Made by a program: the position numbers and the translations under genes. A stretch of DNA of 64,000 nt from Marivita sp046591575 (GTDB lineage Bacteria > Pseudomonadota > Alphaproteobacteria > Rhodobacterales > Rhodobacteraceae). The DNA is taken from NCBI RefSeq assembly GCF_046591575.1, contig NZ_JBIQWA010000004.1, positions 1 through 64,000 on the forward strand, written 5' to 3'. Below the pieces are notes generated by a model that was given only the letters and a program-made list of their open reading frames with translations, had not been told where the DNA came from and did no database searches. This document shows, one piece after another, positions 45,129 through 54,770 of the stretch (its first letter is position 1; the number at the start of each line of letters is the position of its first letter).

Positions 45129-46471
45129 TGGCGCGTAAGTTATTCGGAACCGACGGCGTTCGCGGCACGGCGAATATCTATCCCATGACCGCCGAAATGG
45201 CGCTTCGGATCGGGGCCGCCGTTGGACGGCATTTTCGCCGGGATTCCAAAGGGGTGCATCGCGTTGTTATCGGAAAGGATACACGTCTTTCGGGATATAT
45301 GTTTGAAAATGCGCTAACCGCCGGGCTGACCGAAACCGGTATGAATGTTCTGCTGCTTGGCCCGGTGCCCACCCCCGCGGTCGGGCTGTTGACACCCTCC
45401 ATGCGCGCCGATCTTGGGATCATGATTTCAGCCAGCCACAACCCGGCACAGGACAATGGCATCAAGTTTTTCGGTCCCGATGGCTTCAAACTGTCCGATG
45501 CGGATGAGGCCGAACTGGAGGCGTTGATAGAAACCGGGGTCAGCCCCGCCAGCGCTGAAAATATCGGGCGGGCCAAACGCATTGATGACGGCCGGTTCCG
45601 TTATCAAGAGCGGGTGAAATCCACATTTCCAAGCGGTATGCGGTTGGACGGGCTTAAAGTGGTGGTCGATTGCGCCAATGGGGCCGCCTACAAGGCCGCG
45701 CCAGAGGTCTTGTGGGAGCTGGGGGCAGATGTTGTCCCGCTTGGCACCACGCCGGACGGGACCAATATCAATCAGGGGTGCGGGTCCACCCATCCGCAAC
45801 TGGCTGCCGCCGCTGTGGTGGCGCATGGCGCGGATGTGGGCATTTGTCTTGATGGCGATGCTGACCGCGTGATCCTGATTGATGAAGCCGGTCAGGTGGC
45901 CGATGGCGATCAGATCATGGCGCTGATGGCGGCCCGCTGGGCCGAAGAGCAGCGATTGCGGGATGGCGTGCTGGTGGCGACGGTGATGTCCAACCTTGGG
46001 CTGGAGCGGTTTTTGGATGCCCGCGGATTGCGTCTGGAGCGGACTGGCGTGGGGGACCGCTATGTCGTCGAAGCGATGCGACGCGGGGGGTGGAACCTGG
46101 GCGGAGAGCAATCGGGCCATATCGTGATGACCGATTTTGCAACGACCGGAGACGGGTTGATGGCCGGTCTGCAGTTTCTGGGCGAGATGTGCCGCACAGG
46201 ACAACCGGCCAGCGTGTTGGCCCGCAATTTTGATCCGGTGCCGCAATTGTTGAAAAATGTCCGCTACGATCCAAGTGCCACACCGCTTGAAACAGCAACT
46301 GTCAAATCAGCGATCGCTCATGCAGAGTCGCGTTTGACTGGCACTGGTCGCTTGCTGATCCGCAAATCCGGAACCGAACCCGTGATCCGCGTCATGGCCG
46401 AATGCGAGGATGAAACCCTGCTGGCCGAGGTTGTGGACGCGATTGTGGCAGAGGTGGCAGCGGCAGCCTGA
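45128..46471 (+). CDS. glmM: Phosphoglucosamine mutase
   Basis: Converts glucosamine-6-phosphate to glucosamine-1-phosphate for peptidoglycan and lipid A. The 447-residue protein starts MARKLFGTDGVRGTAN. The phosphoserine is S103 in SASHNP, metal binding is DGDADR, and sugar binding is GEQSGH. It overlaps folP by one base in the common folB-folP-glmM arrangement of Rhodobacteraceae. Confidence 0.97.
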   Translation: MARKLFGTDGVRGTANIYPMTAEMALRIGAAVGRHFRRDSKGVHRVVIGKDTRLSGYMFENALTAGLTETGMNVLLLGPVPTPAVGLLTPSMRADLGIMISASHNPAQDNGIKFFGPDGFKLSDADEAELEALIETGVSPASAENIGRAKRIDDGRFRYQERVKSTFPSGMRLDGLKVVVDCANGAAYKAAPEVLWELGADVVPLGTTPDGTNINQGCGSTHPQLAAAAVVAHGADVGICLDGDADRVILIDEAGQVADGDQIMALMAARWAEEQRLRDGVLVATVMSNLGLERFLDARGLRLERTGVGDRYVVEAMRRGGWNLGGEQSGHIVMTDFATTGDGLMAGLQFLGEMCRTGQPASVLARNFDPVPQLLKNVRYDPSATPLETATVKSAIAHAESRLTGTGRLLIRKSGTEPVIRVMAECEDETLLAEVVDAIVAEVAAAA

Positions 46472-46499
46472 CCGGCGGTGACCGCCCAACGACAGGGCG

Positions 46500-47441
46500 T
46501 CACGGCCCAGCAAGTGTGCTGCCAAGGCTGTCGGCGATATCCGCAAATTTGGCCGGGTCCGCGATCGGCACGTCATATCCCATCGCTACGACGGCCCCAA
46601 AGGGGTACACAACCGCAAAAGCGCCGGTTTTCGGGCCAAAGGGAAAGGCCAGCGCACCGGCGTGCGACAGCCGCAGACCATTGCGTTCGGTGGCATAATT
46701 CATGCCCAACCCGTAATAGCGTCCATCTGCCCTTTGAATATGCGGCCGCGTCAAAAGATCCGCCCCACCCCTGCCCTGCGATCCGAACCAGTGGTACAAC
46801 AGCGTGGCGTGATCCTGCATCGTCATGCGCCAGCCCCCCCAAGCCCCAAACGCCCCGAAACGCGGAGACAGCGCGCCTGACACACCCGCCGGATCAAGCA
46901 CACGGGCGCGACAGGCGTCTTCGTAGGTCTGGCCACTTGCCAGTTCGATGATCCGGCCAAGAAGAGCATAATTTTCGTTGCTGTAGGAAAACGTGCCACG
47001 GGTTCCCTTCTGCTGGCGACGCTCCAGCACAAGGTCTGTCACATGCGCGTGCCGAGGGGTGTCTTCGTTCAACCAGAACCCCATGCGCAGCTGGGTTGTA
47101 TCCTGTCCGATGCCGGCACTGTGGGTCACAAGCTCGGCCAGGTTGGCATCAAAGGCGTCCTGCTGCACGGCCTCGGCCAAAGGCATGTCCCAGCGCAAAA
47201 GGCCGTCATCCACCAGCGACGCCACACAAAGCGCCGTGATCGCCTTGGAATTCGACGCAAGATCGACAGGCCGATCCGCGTGATCACTATATGCGGTTAG
47301 CCCATCCAGAAGGACCGTGATGGACGTGTCACTAGCCCCTTCGGCACGCGCCCAGTTTTCAAAAAGCGCAACCGGATCAGACGCCGCAACCGGCGTTGCC
47401 GCACAAAGGCCAAACGCAAGGCGTGCGAGAAAGCGTTTCAT
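46500..47441 (-). CDS. Exported serine hydrolase (beta-lactamase/class C-like)
   Basis: A 313-residue protein with a signal peptide (MKRFLARLAFGLCAATPVAA), the serine/lysine pair SNSK (about residue 61-64) and the tyrosine motif YSN (about 152). HAGALAFPFG (about 262) fits the third conserved motif. Members are esterases, D-peptidases or beta-lactamase relatives, and the substrate is unknown. The start at 47441 is chosen because it opens the signal peptide. It converges on glmM. Confidence 0.87.
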   Translation of the reverse strand: MKRFLARLAFGLCAATPVAASDPVALFENWARAEGASDTSITVLLDGLTAYSDHADRPVDLASNSKAITALCVASLVDDGLLRWDMPLAEAVQQDAFDANLAELVTHSAGIGQDTTQLRMGFWLNEDTPRHAHVTDLVLERRQQKGTRGTFSYSNENYALLGRIIELASGQTYEDACRARVLDPAGVSGALSPRFGAFGAWGGWRMTMQDHATLLYHWFGSQGRGGADLLTRPHIQRADGRYYGLGMNYATERNGLRLSHAGALAFPFGPKTGAFAVVYPFGAVVAMGYDVPIADPAKFADIADSLGSTLAGP

Positions 47442-47490
47442 GCCAGCAAGGTAACAATCCCTGCTGGATCGATTCAAGGGACAGCCGCGA

Positions 47491-48834
47491 TCAGGCCTGC
47501 GCTTTTTCGTAAATGGCGGCGACCCGCTGAAGCGCCGCTTCGGGCGGCAGCTCTTCGCTTTCACCGGTGCGGCGCGAGGTAAGTTCGACCACACCGTTCT
47601 TAAGCCCGCGCGGACCGACCGTAATGCGCCAGGGCAGACCGATCAGGTCCATCGTGGCAAACTTGCCCCCGGCCCGTTCGTTGCGGTCATCATAGAGCGG
47701 CTCAAGTCCAAGTGCCGTCAGGCTGTTGTAAAGCGCCTCACATGCAGCATCGGCCTCTGCATCGCCCTGTTTGAGGTTCACAATCCCACAATGGAACGGG
47801 GTCACACCTTCGGGCCAAATGATGCCGTTGTCATCATGACTGGCCTCGATGATCGCGCCCAACAAGCGGCTCACCCCGATGCCATGGCTGCCCATGTGCA
47901 CCGGAACGCGGTTGCCGTCGGCATCCGCCACGGTGGCACCCATCGCATCCGAATATTTGGTGCCGAAATAGAAGATCTGGCCAACCTCGATGCCCCGTGC
48001 GGTGCGGCGGCGGCTCTCGGGAACCTTGGCGAATTCCGCTTCGTCGTGGGTTTCGTCGGTGCGGGCATAGCGCGAAGTGAATTCTTCGAGCACGGCGCGG
48101 CATTGGGCGTGATCAGTGTAGTCGATCTCGCGGTCGCCGAATTTCAGATCGGTGATCTCGCTGTCATAAAACACTTCGGATTCACCGGTTTCGGCAAGCA
48201 CAAGGAATTCATGCGTATTATCGCCGCCTATGGGGCCGCTGTCGGCGCGCATCGGAATCGCTTGAAGCCCCATGCGTTCATAAGTGCGCAGGTAGCTGAC
48301 CAGATGCCGGTTATAGGCGTGCAGCGCGTCCTCTTTTGTCAGGTCGAAATTATATCCGTCCTTCATGTAAAATTCGCGCCCGCGCATCACGCCGAAGCGC
48401 GGGCGGATTTCGTCGCGGAATTTCCACTGGATTTGATACATCGTCAGCGGCAAATCCTTGTAGCTGCTGACATGGGCGCGGAAAATATCGGTGATCAGTT
48501 CCTCGGCCGTGGGCGTAAACAGCATGTCGCGCCCGCCGCGATCCTTGATGCGCAACATCTCTTCGCCATAGGCGTCATAGCGCCCGCTCTCGCGCCACAG
48601 ATCGGCGGACTGGATGGTCGGCATCAGCATCGCCAGATGGCCGGCGCGCGCCTGTTCCTCGTGCACGATATCCTCGATCTTGCGCAGCACCTTATAGCCC
48701 AGAGGCAGCCAGGAATAGATGCCTGCGCTGGCCTGTTTGATCATCCCGGCGCGCAGCATCAGACGGTGGCTGACGATCTGGGCCTCGGCAGGGGTTTCTT
48801 TCAGAACAGGCAGGAAGTAGCGGGACAGGCGCAT
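47491..48834 (-). CDS. proS: Prolyl-tRNA synthetase (short, type without editing insertion)
   Basis: Charges tRNA(Pro). The 447-residue length shows that the roughly 180-residue editing insertion of the E. coli type is absent, as is usual in alphaproteobacteria. Motifs: MLRAGMIKQASAGIYSWLPLG near the start, QWKFRDEIRPRFGVMRGREF and VGPRGLKNGVVEL in the anticodon region. The start at 48834 follows the family and a GAGAG ribosome site; the upstream extension to 48903 is unlikely. It runs leftwards into the serine hydrolase gene with a 49-bp gap. Confidence 0.96.
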   Translation of the reverse strand: MRLSRYFLPVLKETPAEAQIVSHRLMLRAGMIKQASAGIYSWLPLGYKVLRKIEDIVHEEQARAGHLAMLMPTIQSADLWRESGRYDAYGEEMLRIKDRGGRDMLFTPTAEELITDIFRAHVSSYKDLPLTMYQIQWKFRDEIRPRFGVMRGREFYMKDGYNFDLTKEDALHAYNRHLVSYLRTYERMGLQAIPMRADSGPIGGDNTHEFLVLAETGESEVFYDSEITDLKFGDREIDYTDHAQCRAVLEEFTSRYARTDETHDEAEFAKVPESRRRTARGIEVGQIFYFGTKYSDAMGATVADADGNRVPVHMGSHGIGVSRLLGAIIEASHDDNGIIWPEGVTPFHCGIVNLKQGDAEADAACEALYNSLTALGLEPLYDDRNERAGGKFATMDLIGLPWRITVGPRGLKNGVVELTSRRTGESEELPPEAALQRVAAIYEKAQA

Positions 48835-49073
48835 TTCGGCTCTCTCATGTGGTGTTTGGGCTGTCCTAGCGGGTTGGTCAGGGTCCGGCAAGAGCAGCGG
48901 CATTTAATCCGCTCCTGCCCCGTTTGTCGCAGCGCTTACCCGGCTGACCGCTGTGACCCTAAGTGATGCGGCAATGGGCAGGACGGCGCCGCCGCGCCGG
49001 TTTACTGGCTTTACCTGATCCATCAGCAGCCGTAAAATTCTCGTGACGTATTGATTTTGGGGCGGATTTTTAA

Positions 49074-50543
49074 GTGTTTGAGTACCAAAAGCACGCGGCC
49101 ATTCCCGATGATCTTGGCGAAATCCTGGGAATCGGCCTTGAGGCGATGCCGTTTGCGGCGCTTTTATTTCGCCCGGATGATGATCTGACCCTGCTGTGGC
49201 GCAACACAGAACATGCAAAGATGTCGGGGTCACTCGGGTTGGATATCACCGGACGGGCCATGTTCGACGCGTTTCCGCCCAGCGCTGACTCGGATGCGTC
49301 GGAGGCAACGAACTATATTCGGGAGGCTGTTCGGAACATCCTGAACAGCGGAGATCCACAGGAAACCGGCCCTGCCCGATTTGATTTGCTCAATGACGAG
49401 GGCCAGTATGTCGAGCATTACTGGCAGATGCATTTTTCTCCGATCCGAAAGGCAGGAGACATTGTCGCGATCCTGCAAACCGCGCAGAATGTGACGGATG
49501 CCACGTTGCAGGAACGGCTGGCGCAATCACATCGCCGTGCCGCGACGTTTTCAGCATCGGTCGCCTATTTCAGCTTTGATCCGCAGACGGATCTGTTTGA
49601 ACGGCACGAAGCCATTGATGCCATGTTCGGATTTGAACCGGGCGAGGCCGGGCCATATGCAACGCCTTTTTTCGCCAAGGTGCATCCAGACGATCTTGAG
49701 GCTGTCAATGCAGAGGTGACGCGTGTGATGGGCGCGCCTGAGGGCGAAATCGCCTCGTTTGATTACCGTGTTCCGATGCCGGACGGCACCCAGCGGTTTC
49801 TGCGCATCCGTGGGGAAATGGCAACCGATCCGGTAGACAGGCGGTCCAAGCTTGTGGGAACATTTGTTGATCTCACGGATATCGAAAATGCCCGCCTTGA
49901 TCTTGAGCACGCTGTCCGCGCCCGCACGTCGCTGATGGAAGAGGCCAATCACCGGATCAAAAACAGTCTCCAGATCGCCATGTCGTTATTGCGGCTGCAA
50001 GCGCGGACCTTGATGTCGGATGACAGCCCGGCCGCAGAACGCGCCAAGGCGGCCCTGAGCGCGGTAGAAGCGCGGGTGCGCGCGGTGTCGGATGTGCATG
50101 CCGCCATTCAGATCGACGGACACGAGGCAAAAACCGACCTGATCGCCTTGTTCAGCCGACTGGTCAGCTTCACGCGCAAAAGCTCTGAACATTCCGAGGC
50201 CACATTGCGCTTTGATGCACCGGACATCCCGGTTTTCGTCAAAAGCGACACGGCGGTCGCGCTGGGGCTGGTGATCAATGAATTGCTGACAAATGCGATC
50301 AAACACGGGCAACCGTCGAAAGAGGCCCCGGTGACGATGACCTTGTTTCAAGCGGCGAATGACCAGATTGAAATCGTCGTTGAAAACCGGCACGGGCTTG
50401 GCAGCACTGCGTTCGAGATCGACTCCTCCGGTATCGGCGAGCGATTGGTTCAACAATTCGCCGACCAGATCGGCGCAACCGTAGAGCGCACGCAGGACGC
50501 AACAAGATATACCGCCCGCATCATTCTGCCCCCCGAGGTCTAG
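49074..50543 (+). CDS. PAS-domain sensor histidine kinase (HisKA_2 type)
   Basis: A 489-residue soluble kinase that would pass a signal to a response regulator. Two PAS-like regions (about 15-140 and 150-275) precede a HisKA_2 dimerisation helix with the phospho-acceptor in EANHRIKNSLQIAMSLL (about residue 292). The ATPase domain has the N-box LVINELLTNAIKHG (about 400). There is no membrane helix, so the signal is cytosolic (light, redox or flavin are common for PAS). The start codon is GTG. No response regulator gene lies alongside. Confidence 0.88.
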   Translation: MFEYQKHAAIPDDLGEILGIGLEAMPFAALLFRPDDDLTLLWRNTEHAKMSGSLGLDITGRAMFDAFPPSADSDASEATNYIREAVRNILNSGDPQETGPARFDLLNDEGQYVEHYWQMHFSPIRKAGDIVAILQTAQNVTDATLQERLAQSHRRAATFSASVAYFSFDPQTDLFERHEAIDAMFGFEPGEAGPYATPFFAKVHPDDLEAVNAEVTRVMGAPEGEIASFDYRVPMPDGTQRFLRIRGEMATDPVDRRSKLVGTFVDLTDIENARLDLEHAVRARTSLMEEANHRIKNSLQIAMSLLRLQARTLMSDDSPAAERAKAALSAVEARVRAVSDVHAAIQIDGHEAKTDLIALFSRLVSFTRKSSEHSEATLRFDAPDIPVFVKSDTAVALGLVINELLTNAIKHGQPSKEAPVTMTLFQAANDQIEIVVENRHGLGSTAFEIDSSGIGERLVQQFADQIGATVERTQDATRYTARIILPPEV

Positions 50544-50628
50544 GGCGCGCAGGCAATTCTGCATCACGCAATTTTCCTTGAAACCCCTACCGCAAAAGAC
50601 GATGTAAGAGCATCACAACAGGGCGAAA

Positions 50629-51699
50629 ATGATGTCACTCCACGCACGGGATCAACTGAAATACTGGGGCATTGCGGCCGTCATTTTTGCCGTCACGCTA
50701 TGGTTTCTTGGCGATGTACTGTTGCCGTTTGTTCTGGGTGGGGCGGTGGCCTATTTTCTTGACCCGATTGCTGACCGGCTGGAAAAGCTGGGCCTGTCGC
50801 GCATTGCGGCCACCGCATTGATCACCGTGGTGGGCGTTTTCGCCTTTGTCATCCTGCTGCTTCTGGTGATTCCCACACTGATCGAACAAGCGGTGGATCT
50901 GTTCGAGGTCGCCCCCACCCTGTTCACCAATCTGCGCGACGCGCTGAGTGCGCGGTTCCCCGGCATCATGGATGTGGACAGCCCGCTGCGGCAATCGCTG
51001 GTGTCGGTGGGCGAAACAATTCAGGCGCGCGGCGGAGAGCTTTTGAACACGGTCCTCAGCTCGGCTGCCGGGATCATCAATGTTGTGATGCTGTTTGTGA
51101 TCGTGCCCGTGGTTGCGGTGTATCTGTTACTTGACTGGGACCGCATGGTCGCCCGCATCGACGACCTGCTGCCGCGCGATCATGCGCCCACGATCCGGAA
51201 ACTTGCATCCGACATTGATAATACACTGGCCAGCTTTATCCGCGGGATGGGCACCGTTTGCATCATTTTGGGCACCTATTACGCGGTTGCCCTGATGATG
51301 ATCGGGCTGCAGTTCGGCCTTGTTGTCGGGTTCATTGCGGGTCTGGTGACTTTCATTCCCTATCTGGGGGCGCTGATCGGCGGGGCCTTGGCGATTGGGC
51401 TGGCGCTGTTCCAGTTCTGGGGGGACTGGCTGTCAATCGGGCTGGTTGCCGGAGTGTTCGTTCTGGGCCAGGTGATCGAGGGCAATGTGCTGACGCCCAA
51501 ACTGGTAGGTTCGTCGGTCGGTCTGCATCCTGTCTGGCTCATTCTGGCGTTGTCGATCTTTGGCACCTTGTTCGGGTTTGTGGGTATGCTGGTGGCTGTT
51601 CCTGTTGCGGCGGCCCTTGGTGTGATTGCGCGCTTTGCGACGGATCAATATACCTCAAGCCGCCTGTATCGCGGGTTCAGTGATCAGGACACCAAGTAA
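50629..51699 (+). CDS. AI-2E family transporter / PerM-like permease
   Basis: A 356-residue inner-membrane protein of the AI-2 exporter (UPF0118) family with about eight helices. Examples are WGIAAVIFAVTLWFLGDVLL at the start and FVGMLVAVPVAAALGVIARF near the end. The conserved family stretches PLVAGLVTFIPYLGALIGG (as GLVTFIPYLGALIGG) and GNVLTPKLVG are present. The substrate is not known for this branch. It ends one base before the hdaA gene. Confidence 0.9.
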   Translation: MMSLHARDQLKYWGIAAVIFAVTLWFLGDVLLPFVLGGAVAYFLDPIADRLEKLGLSRIAATALITVVGVFAFVILLLLVIPTLIEQAVDLFEVAPTLFTNLRDALSARFPGIMDVDSPLRQSLVSVGETIQARGGELLNTVLSSAAGIINVVMLFVIVPVVAVYLLLDWDRMVARIDDLLPRDHAPTIRKLASDIDNTLASFIRGMGTVCIILGTYYAVALMMIGLQFGLVVGFIAGLVTFIPYLGALIGGALAIGLALFQFWGDWLSIGLVAGVFVLGQVIEGNVLTPKLVGSSVGLHPVWLILALSIFGTLFGFVGMLVAVPVAAALGVIARFATDQYTSSRLYRGFSDQDTK

Positions 51700-51700
51700 C

Positions 51701-52396
51701 ATGCCGCACCAGATGAAGTTTGACATTCCCGCGCGTCCCGCGCTGGGCCGCGGTGACTTTTATATTACTGAAAGCAACGCAGTGGCGCTTGGCCTGGTGG
51801 ACACCTGGCCCCATTGGCCGTCGGGCAAAATTGTTCTGGTGGGCCCGCACGGATCGGGCAAAACGCATCTTAGCCATGTCTGGTGCACCGAAAGCGGTGG
51901 CCAGCGGATTGCATCGCGCGATCTGGCCCATGCCGATATCGCCGCCCTCTGCGAGGGACCGATCTGTGTCGAGGATGTGGAGCGCGTCGCAGGCGATGCG
52001 GCGGCCGAACAGGCCTTGTTTCATCTGCACAATCTGGTTTTGGCCAACGGCCATACCCTTTTGCTGACCGCTGCGACCCCGCCCAGCGGGTGGAAACTGG
52101 ATCTTGCGGATCTGGCCAGCCGCATGACGGGCACCACGGTCGCCAAAATGAGCCCGCCAGACGATCTTTTGCTTTCGGCGGTGCTGGCCAAGCTGTTCTC
52201 TGATCGCCAGATTGTCCCGATGGCGGATGTGATCCCGTATCTGGTGCGCTGGATGCCCCGATCTTTCGAAGCGGCAGGCCAGGTGGTGGCGCATCTGGAC
52301 AGGGCGGCATTGGGCACACCCAAAGGTGTGACACGCAACCTGGCCCGGAGTGCTTTGGCTGACCTTGAATTCCGGGAGGAAACCGCGCCAGAATAG
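51701..52396 (+). CDS. hdaA: DnaA-related regulator HdaA
   Basis: A 231-residue DnaA-like AAA+ protein without the DNA-binding domain, expected to stimulate ATP hydrolysis on DnaA and so limit re-initiation. Walker A is VGPHGSGKTHL (about 48-58) and Walker B is CVEDVER. The late helix RSFEAAGQVVAHLDRAAL resembles the sensor-2 helix of the DnaA family. It has ATG 51701, immediately after the permease stop, and precedes ppk1 as in other alphaproteobacteria. Confidence 0.88.
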   Translation: MPHQMKFDIPARPALGRGDFYITESNAVALGLVDTWPHWPSGKIVLVGPHGSGKTHLSHVWCTESGGQRIASRDLAHADIAALCEGPICVEDVERVAGDAAAEQALFHLHNLVLANGHTLLLTAATPPSGWKLDLADLASRMTGTTVAKMSPPDDLLLSAVLAKLFSDRQIVPMADVIPYLVRWMPRSFEAAGQVVAHLDRAALGTPKGVTRNLARSALADLEFREETAPE

Positions 52397-52444
52397 GCTC
52401 TGATCCTGCCGCGCCATCCAACTGGCACGATCCATCGAGAAGGG

Positions 52445-54625
52445 ATGCCCATGAACAGCGCCGACTTTCTGAACGCCACCCGACCCGACCCGACCCCCCT
52501 GCCGGATCTTGACCTGACCGGACCGGGGCGGTTTGTGAACCGTGAACTGTCTTGGCTTGGCTTTAACTGGCGGGTGCTGGAGGAAGCTGAAAATCCCCGG
52601 GTTCCCCTACTGGAGCGCCTGCGCTTTCTGTCGATTTCGGCCACAAATCTGGATGAATTTTACACCGTCCGCGTGGCTGGTCTGCGCGAACTGGCCCAGG
52701 CGGGCAACACAACCCCTGCGGCCGACGGACTGAGCCCGGCCGAGCAATTGGTCCTGATCAACGAAGACGCCCGCAAATTGATGGCGTCCCAACAACGCGT
52801 TCTGGCGACATTGCTGGAACAGATGCAGGCAGAACATATTTCGGTGCTGGGCCGGGATGACCTGTCAAAGACAGATCTGGCCGATCTCGAAGAGGCTTTT
52901 CTAAGCCGGGTTTTCCCGGTCTTGTCGCCTCTGGCCATTGATCCGGCACACCCCTTCCCGTTCATCGCCAACAACGGGTATTGTCTTGCGCTTCAACTAG
53001 AGCGACAGAAAGACAAATCGCCCCTGCAGGCCTTGTTGCCGATCCCGGCACAGGTGGAACGCTTTGTTGCGCTGTCCTCTGATCCCGGTGAACACCGCTT
53101 TATCATGCTCGAAGACGTGCTGCTGCTGCATTTTGACCGGCTGTTTCCGGGCTACAAGCTGCGCGATCATTTCGGATTTCGGGTGCTGCGCGACAGCGAT
53201 ATCGAAGTCGAGGAAGAGGCCGAGGATCTTGTCCGCGAATTTGAGGTCGCCCTGAAACGCCGGCGGCGCGGCGAAGTGGTGCGTCTGACCATTTCCAAAG
53301 GTGCGCCAAAAGGCCTGCGCGAAACCGTGATGCGCGAATTGCGCGTGCGCGATGACGACGTGATCGAACTGACCGGTATGATCGGCGCGGCTGACCTCAA
53401 AGAGCTTGTTCTGGATGAACGGCCCGATCTTCTGTGGCCGAATTTCGCGCCCAGAGTGCCCGAACGTGTGCAGGATTTCGACGGCGATATGTTCGCGGCG
53501 ATCCGGCAGAAAGACATGCTGCTGCACCACCCTTACGAGACGTTTGATATGGTGGTGCGCTTTCTGGCGCAGGCAGCACGTGATCCGAATGTCGTGGCGA
53601 TCAAACAGACCCTGTATCGCACGTCGAACCAGTCGCCCATTGTCGCCGCGCTTTGCGAAGCAGCCGAGGATGGCAAATCCGTAACCGCACTGGTCGAATT
53701 GAAAGCCCGCTTTGACGAGGCCGCCAATATCCGCCAGTCGCGCCGTCTGGAACGGGCGGGGGCGCATGTGGTCTATGGGTTTTTGGAATGGAAAACCCAC
53801 GCCAAAATCTCGATCGTGGTGCGCCGCGAAGGTGACAAGCTGGTGACATATACCCATTTCGGGACAGGAAATTACCATCCGATCACGGCCACCATCTACA
53901 CGGATCTGAGCTTTTTCACCTGCGACGCCAAACTGGGCCACGATGCGACCAAGGTCTTTAACTACCTGTCCGGCTATGCGGAACCAGAAGGGCTTGAGAA
54001 CCTTGCAATCTCGCCGCACAGCCTGAAACCAAAGATGCTTGAAATGATCGAGGCCGAGATCAGCCATGCCCAAGCGGGCAAACCCGCGCAAATCTGGCTC
54101 AAGATGAATTCGCTGATCGAACCGGACATGATTGATGCGCTTTATGCCGCATCGCAGGCCGGGGTAAAGATTGACTGTGTTGTACGCGGCATTTGCGGGT
54201 TGCGACCGGGGGTCGAGGGGCTGAGCGAAAACATCCGGGTGAAATCCATCGTGGGCCGGTTTCTTGAACATTCGCGGATCATCTGCTTTGGCAACGGACA
54301 CGGCTTGCCGCATAAAAAAGCACGGGTGTTTATGTCTTCTGCGGATTGGATGGGACGCAACCTCAACCGGCGGGTCGAAACATTGGTCGAGATCGAAAAC
54401 CCCACCGTGAAAGCACAGATCGTCAGTCAGATCATGGCGGCCAATCTGGCGGATGTGGCCCAAAGCTGGATCATGACACCCGGCGGCACATTTGACCGAA
54501 CCACCTGGAATGAAGGGGAATTCGCGTTTAATTGCCACCGGTTCTTTATGGAAAACCCGTCCCTGTCCGGGCGCGGGTCGGCCGGAGCGTCAGATGTGCC
54601 AAAACTGACCCATACGGATGAATAG
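52445..54625 (+). CDS. ppk: Polyphosphate kinase 1
   Basis: Makes polyphosphate from ATP, reversibly. The 726-residue protein has the N domain start FVNRELSWLGFNWRVLEEAEN, the catalytic segment WKTHAKISIVVRREG with the phospho-histidine, and GTGNYHPITATIYTDLS. The C-terminal phospholipase-D-like half has HKKARVFMSSADWMGRN. GAGAAGGG precedes the ATG. It forms a module with ppx downstream. Confidence 0.96.
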   Translation: MPMNSADFLNATRPDPTPLPDLDLTGPGRFVNRELSWLGFNWRVLEEAENPRVPLLERLRFLSISATNLDEFYTVRVAGLRELAQAGNTTPAADGLSPAEQLVLINEDARKLMASQQRVLATLLEQMQAEHISVLGRDDLSKTDLADLEEAFLSRVFPVLSPLAIDPAHPFPFIANNGYCLALQLERQKDKSPLQALLPIPAQVERFVALSSDPGEHRFIMLEDVLLLHFDRLFPGYKLRDHFGFRVLRDSDIEVEEEAEDLVREFEVALKRRRRGEVVRLTISKGAPKGLRETVMRELRVRDDDVIELTGMIGAADLKELVLDERPDLLWPNFAPRVPERVQDFDGDMFAAIRQKDMLLHHPYETFDMVVRFLAQAARDPNVVAIKQTLYRTSNQSPIVAALCEAAEDGKSVTALVELKARFDEAANIRQSRRLERAGAHVVYGFLEWKTHAKISIVVRREGDKLVTYTHFGTGNYHPITATIYTDLSFFTCDAKLGHDATKVFNYLSGYAEPEGLENLAISPHSLKPKMLEMIEAEISHAQAGKPAQIWLKMNSLIEPDMIDALYAASQAGVKIDCVVRGICGLRPGVEGLSENIRVKSIVGRFLEHSRIICFGNGHGLPHKKARVFMSSADWMGRNLNRRVETLVEIENPTVKAQIVSQIMAANLADVAQSWIMTPGGTFDRTTWNEGEFAFNCHRFFMENPSLSGRGSAGASDVPKLTHTDE

Positions 54626-54770
54626 ACGCGCAAACAGATCCATCTGCAGTGTCCTTCTGATCACCGCATAGGGCTTAAAAGCGACGCTTCACCACACGCG
54701 GACTGGTTGAGTGTTATTGACCTGACGCCGTCGCTTTGCAACGGTGCCCGCAACCCGACCCGGAGGCCGT

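Noticed and set aside
52997..54538. 513-codon minus-strand frame opposite ppk1
   Set aside because: Antisense shadow of polyphosphate kinase.
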